From Hemicentrotus pulcherrimus (taxonomy: Eukaryota > Echinodermata > Echinoidea > Camarodonta > Strongylocentrotidae): DNA of 16,720 bases. Shown piece by piece: positions 14,684 through 16,720 of the stretch. Below the pieces are notes generated by a model. That model searched no databases. It was not told the DNA's origin and worked only from the letters and a program-made list of their open reading frames with translations. The stretch is taken from assembly GCA_003118195.1 (NCBI GenBank), contig BEXV01001622.1, positions 19,989-36,708 of the forward strand. The letters run 5' to 3'. How positions within the stretch are numbered: the stretch's first letter is position 1; the number at the start of each line of letters is the position of its first letter. The translations under genes and the position numbers were made by a program.

Positions 14684-15339
14684 TGTGTGCATTAATGGCA
14701 ATACAACTTGTCTTGGAGTCCATAAAACAGACAGGACAGAATAGGGTGATTTCCACACATAAATCTTATTTCTGAAACTAAACACGCACACACACATGCT
14801 CATACTCTACTGGCTACTTACTGTCTCTAGTGAGAACACCACCACACACAAAATTGCGAAGAGCATTATGAACCAGACGTTTAATTTTTTATCATACAAA
14901 AATTGATAAAAAGTTAAAGACGTAAATATTCTCAAAGTATGAATGCCAATAGCACTAAATAAGCAACTGGCTGATCACCATCTTCTTCTTCCTCCTACAG
15001 TCCTACTAGTATTTCTAGTTCAAAGTTGTCGGAGATCAACACTACCAAGTTGCCTGCATTGTGACACAATATTATTAGTACACTGGACTACCCTTCAAAA
15101 TTAATTGGCGATTACTAGTCATGCATGCGAGTAATTTTCAGTAGTTTGATTCAATAATCAGTGATTTTCATTATTTACGAGTAAGGTAAGTTTAAAACAA
15201 TATAAATATAGACACAAATCATCATTAAAGGATACGTTCTAGGACTCCAAGCGCCTTCTTCTCCGATTCTTTCACCAGACGAAGCCATGGTTGTTGAAAG
15301 TTGTTGCTACGATCATCAGTTTAATGTTGTTATTATTAT
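14684..15339. other. Non-coding stretch with a hairpin
   Basis: No supported gene. It holds a CA-rich run (14783-14800), a hairpin at 14877-14923, a polypyrimidine tract with CAG at 14983-15000 that resembles a splice acceptor, and a GTAAGT donor-like site near 15187. No reading frame links these convincingly. Confidence 0.4.
14877..14923. repeat. AT-rich hairpin
   Basis: ACGTTTAATTTTTTATCA (14877-14894) pairs with TGATAAAAAGTTAAAGACGT (14904-14923) apart from one mismatch and a 2-base bulge, around a 9-base loop. Its role is unknown. Confidence 0.6.
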
Positions 15340-15553
15340 TATTATCTTTAATAAGTAGTTCTTTTAATTTTCTTATCTGTCTGTGAATATTACTGTTTTA
15401 ACATATTTAATTGAAACATGTCTGTAAGGGACTCCACTGGAAATAAGCTCTCGAGCTTTCGTGGGTTATCCTGTTCAAGCTGACTTATTTTTGATCTGCT
15501 ATTAGTGTATATTGTTGAATGTTGGAAGCTTGTCGAATAAAAATCAATCAATC
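15340..15553 (+). mobile_element. LINE 3' end with (ATCA)n tail
   Basis: ACTGGAAATAAGCTC..GAGCTTTCGTGGGTTATCCTG (15434-15474) forms a small stem and is a pattern seen in LINE 3' UTRs. AATAAA (15536-15541) and an AATCAATCAATCA tail follow. No coding part is left, and the 5' limit is a guess. Confidence 0.5.
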
Positions 15554-15558
15554 AGTAC

Positions 15559-15684
15559 CTTGTCGATAGAACCACCGGTGGTAGGGTTGGAGGTACTATC
15601 TGCGTTAGATTTACCAGATTTGCCTACAATTACTGTCCACTCGTTACCTATTCTCTTGATCGTAATCGGGGCATCATGTGAGTT
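15559..15684 (-). CDS. Exon-like open frame with donor site, unrecognised
   Basis: On the minus strand 42 codons are open after a TGA at 15685-15687: NSHDAPITIKRIGNEWTVIV, then GKSGKSNADSTSNPTTGGSI and DK. They end in AAG at a GTACTG that could be a splice donor. The composition looks protein-like and the patch is GC-richer than its surroundings. No clear acceptor was found and the plus strand is open too, so chance is possible. Confidence 0.2.
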
Positions 15685-15687
15685 TCA

Positions 15688-16060
15688 CCAAACGAAAGCT
15701 TTACAAATATGTGTAAATTATGATATAACAGCGATAATTCTTGGTTTCGTGTTTTTTTCTGGGACGCATTGTATAGATAATAATGTGTATGGTCCAATCT
15801 CTTGGGTTAAGCTAAACCCCCTTTGTGAATTATGATTGATTATAAGCGCGTTTACTTTTGGCGCGCGTCTCAATTTTTGGTTACGCGCATTGAAATTTTA
15901 AGCAAATGCAGCTACCTTTAAGCTTTGCGCTGCGCTCACAAAGCATGAAATAAGATTTTTAGTGAATTTCATTAAAAATAAATTGGACCTGACTGGACCA
16001 CTGATATATTTAAGCTGAATAACAAAAAAGAAAGTTGGATTAACAAAAGCAGGTTTTAAA
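15688..16060. other. Non-coding stretch, possible upstream region of a host gene
   Basis: GCGCG-containing segments (15845-15890) give way to AT-rich DNA with a TATATTTAAG box near 16003. If the exon at 16069 is real this could be its promoter or 5' UTR, but nothing fixes a transcription start. Confidence 0.3.
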
Positions 16061-16068
16061 AGGAGGAA

Positions 16069-16137
16069 ATGAGCAGACCAAACAGTCCAACTCCAAGTGT
16101 GGAGGGAGCTGAATCATTTGAGGAGATAACGAAAGAG
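16069..16137 (+). CDS. Possible first coding exon of a host gene
   Basis: ATG at 16069, with G at -3, opens 23 codons: MSRPNSPTPSVEGAESFEEI then TKE, ending in GAG at a GTAGGA donor (16138). The Ser/Pro-rich start followed by an acidic stretch is typical of a disordered protein N-terminus. It shows no repeat signature, stop or frameshift, unlike most ORFs here. The frame would read on to a TAG near 16220 if unspliced. I do not recognise the protein, and the next exon would lie outside the window. Confidence 0.35.
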
Positions 16138-16720
16138 GTAGGACTAAACATTACCAAGTCCATTTTGTGTCCGAACACGTCGTTGTTGTGTATCCGGACA
16201 GTTCATTTAAAAGTAAAGCAGTAGACCTAATTAAAAAAAAATGTTTATAGTCTAAGCAGAAATTCATAAATCTTCTAAATATTATAAAGTAGTAAAAGTA
16301 TGATATTACTTACTTACTTAGATCTAGATCTACTTGGGTGTAGCATGTAGAGACTTGAAGCTTATAGATCTAGAGGTTCTAGATCTAGGTTATTTGTCCC
16401 TCTTATTGCATCCCGTCTCAAGTAAGGTTCAAACTTAATTGGATTGTTTCTCCAATACCTTTCTAGGGATGACTAGAATTCGTCAGATCTTGTGCTATTT
16501 CATGAATACTTTCTGTGAAATCAAACCTTATAAGGGGATTCACTAGGTACAGACAGGAATAGGATATCACACAGGAATTGAGTTAAAACCTTTTTAATAA
16601 GGCGACAACGGCCTGAAAACAACAATCCGAATCTCACAGACAACAGTCCATTTTTAGTCACTCGATCCCGATCCCGATCTTATCGGTATCCGTATTGGTT
16701 ACACGATATCAATCCCTATA
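16138..16720. other. Possible intron; AGATCT-rich patch
   Basis: No coding motif was seen. 16318-16390 has several overlapping AGATCT and TCTAGA palindromes, and 16663-16680 repeats GATCCC. If the exon at 16069-16137 is real, this would be its first intron. Confidence 0.3.

Noticed and set aside
14983..15095. Splice-acceptor-like tract followed by a short open frame
   Set aside because: The pyrimidine tract and CAG look good, but two different frames are equally open, neither is recognisable, and no matching upstream exon was found.
15512..15835. Plus-strand frame of 107 codons
   Set aside because: It begins within a LINE 3' tail (AATAAA plus ATCA repeats) and no domain is seen. The opposite strand is at least as protein-like.
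1..16720. CRISPR array, bacterial operon or phage region
   Set aside because: No regularly spaced direct repeats, no ribosome binding sites with packed ORFs and no phage genes. All signs point to metazoan repeat-rich DNA.

Overview
The window looks like invertebrate-metazoan nuclear DNA. It is AT-rich, has no operons or ribosome binding sites, and has almost no intact coding sequence. It is packed with decayed non-LTR retrotransposons (LINEs), a tRNA-derived SINE, short terminal-inverted-repeat (TIR) elements with GGGCC-type ends, hAT-like ends and exon-like pieces with splice signals. The repeat types resemble those of invertebrate deuterostomes, an echinoderm (sea urchin-like) being my best guess, but this is recognition from memory and not a search result.

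Layout. 1-840: non-coding, with a 97% inverted repeat (371-437 / 723-789) that encloses a LINE 3' tail. 1072-2010: a broken tyrosine-recombinase gene (minus strand, DIRS-retrotransposon-like), split by a 147-bp TIR element (1395-1541) flanked by CTG; a second TIR element lies at 1072-1227. 2216-2820: a reverse-transcriptase (RT) fragment (minus) next to a LINE 3' end (plus). 2876-7340: mostly non-coding, with hAT-like ends, a G-rich minisatellite, a tRNA-like SINE and a possible 3' exon on the minus strand. 7345-10861: a long decayed LINE on the minus strand ('LINE1': endonuclease, RT and C-terminal region), with the C-terminal end of another LINE lodged in its endonuclease. 10862-14440: a 5'-truncated LINE on the plus strand ('LINE2'), cut in two inside its RT by a 1,613-bp TIR element (11936-13548) flanked by CAG. 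14430-14683: a short second copy of the LINE1 3' end. 14684-16720: non-coding, with a LINE 3' end (15340-15553) and a plausible first coding exon of a host gene (16069-16137).

How the parts relate. No gene here is likely to make a working long protein. The elements form a layered record of insertions. The clearest layer is two TIR elements with GGG-type ends and CWG (CAG/CTG) target duplications, a signature known for PIF/Harbinger elements. Each sits exactly on a CAG glutamine codon of an older mobile-element ORF, and the reading frame resumes on the far side. The larger one contains further nested copies of its own ends and a small ORF that could be spliced. It is the best candidate for something undescribed.
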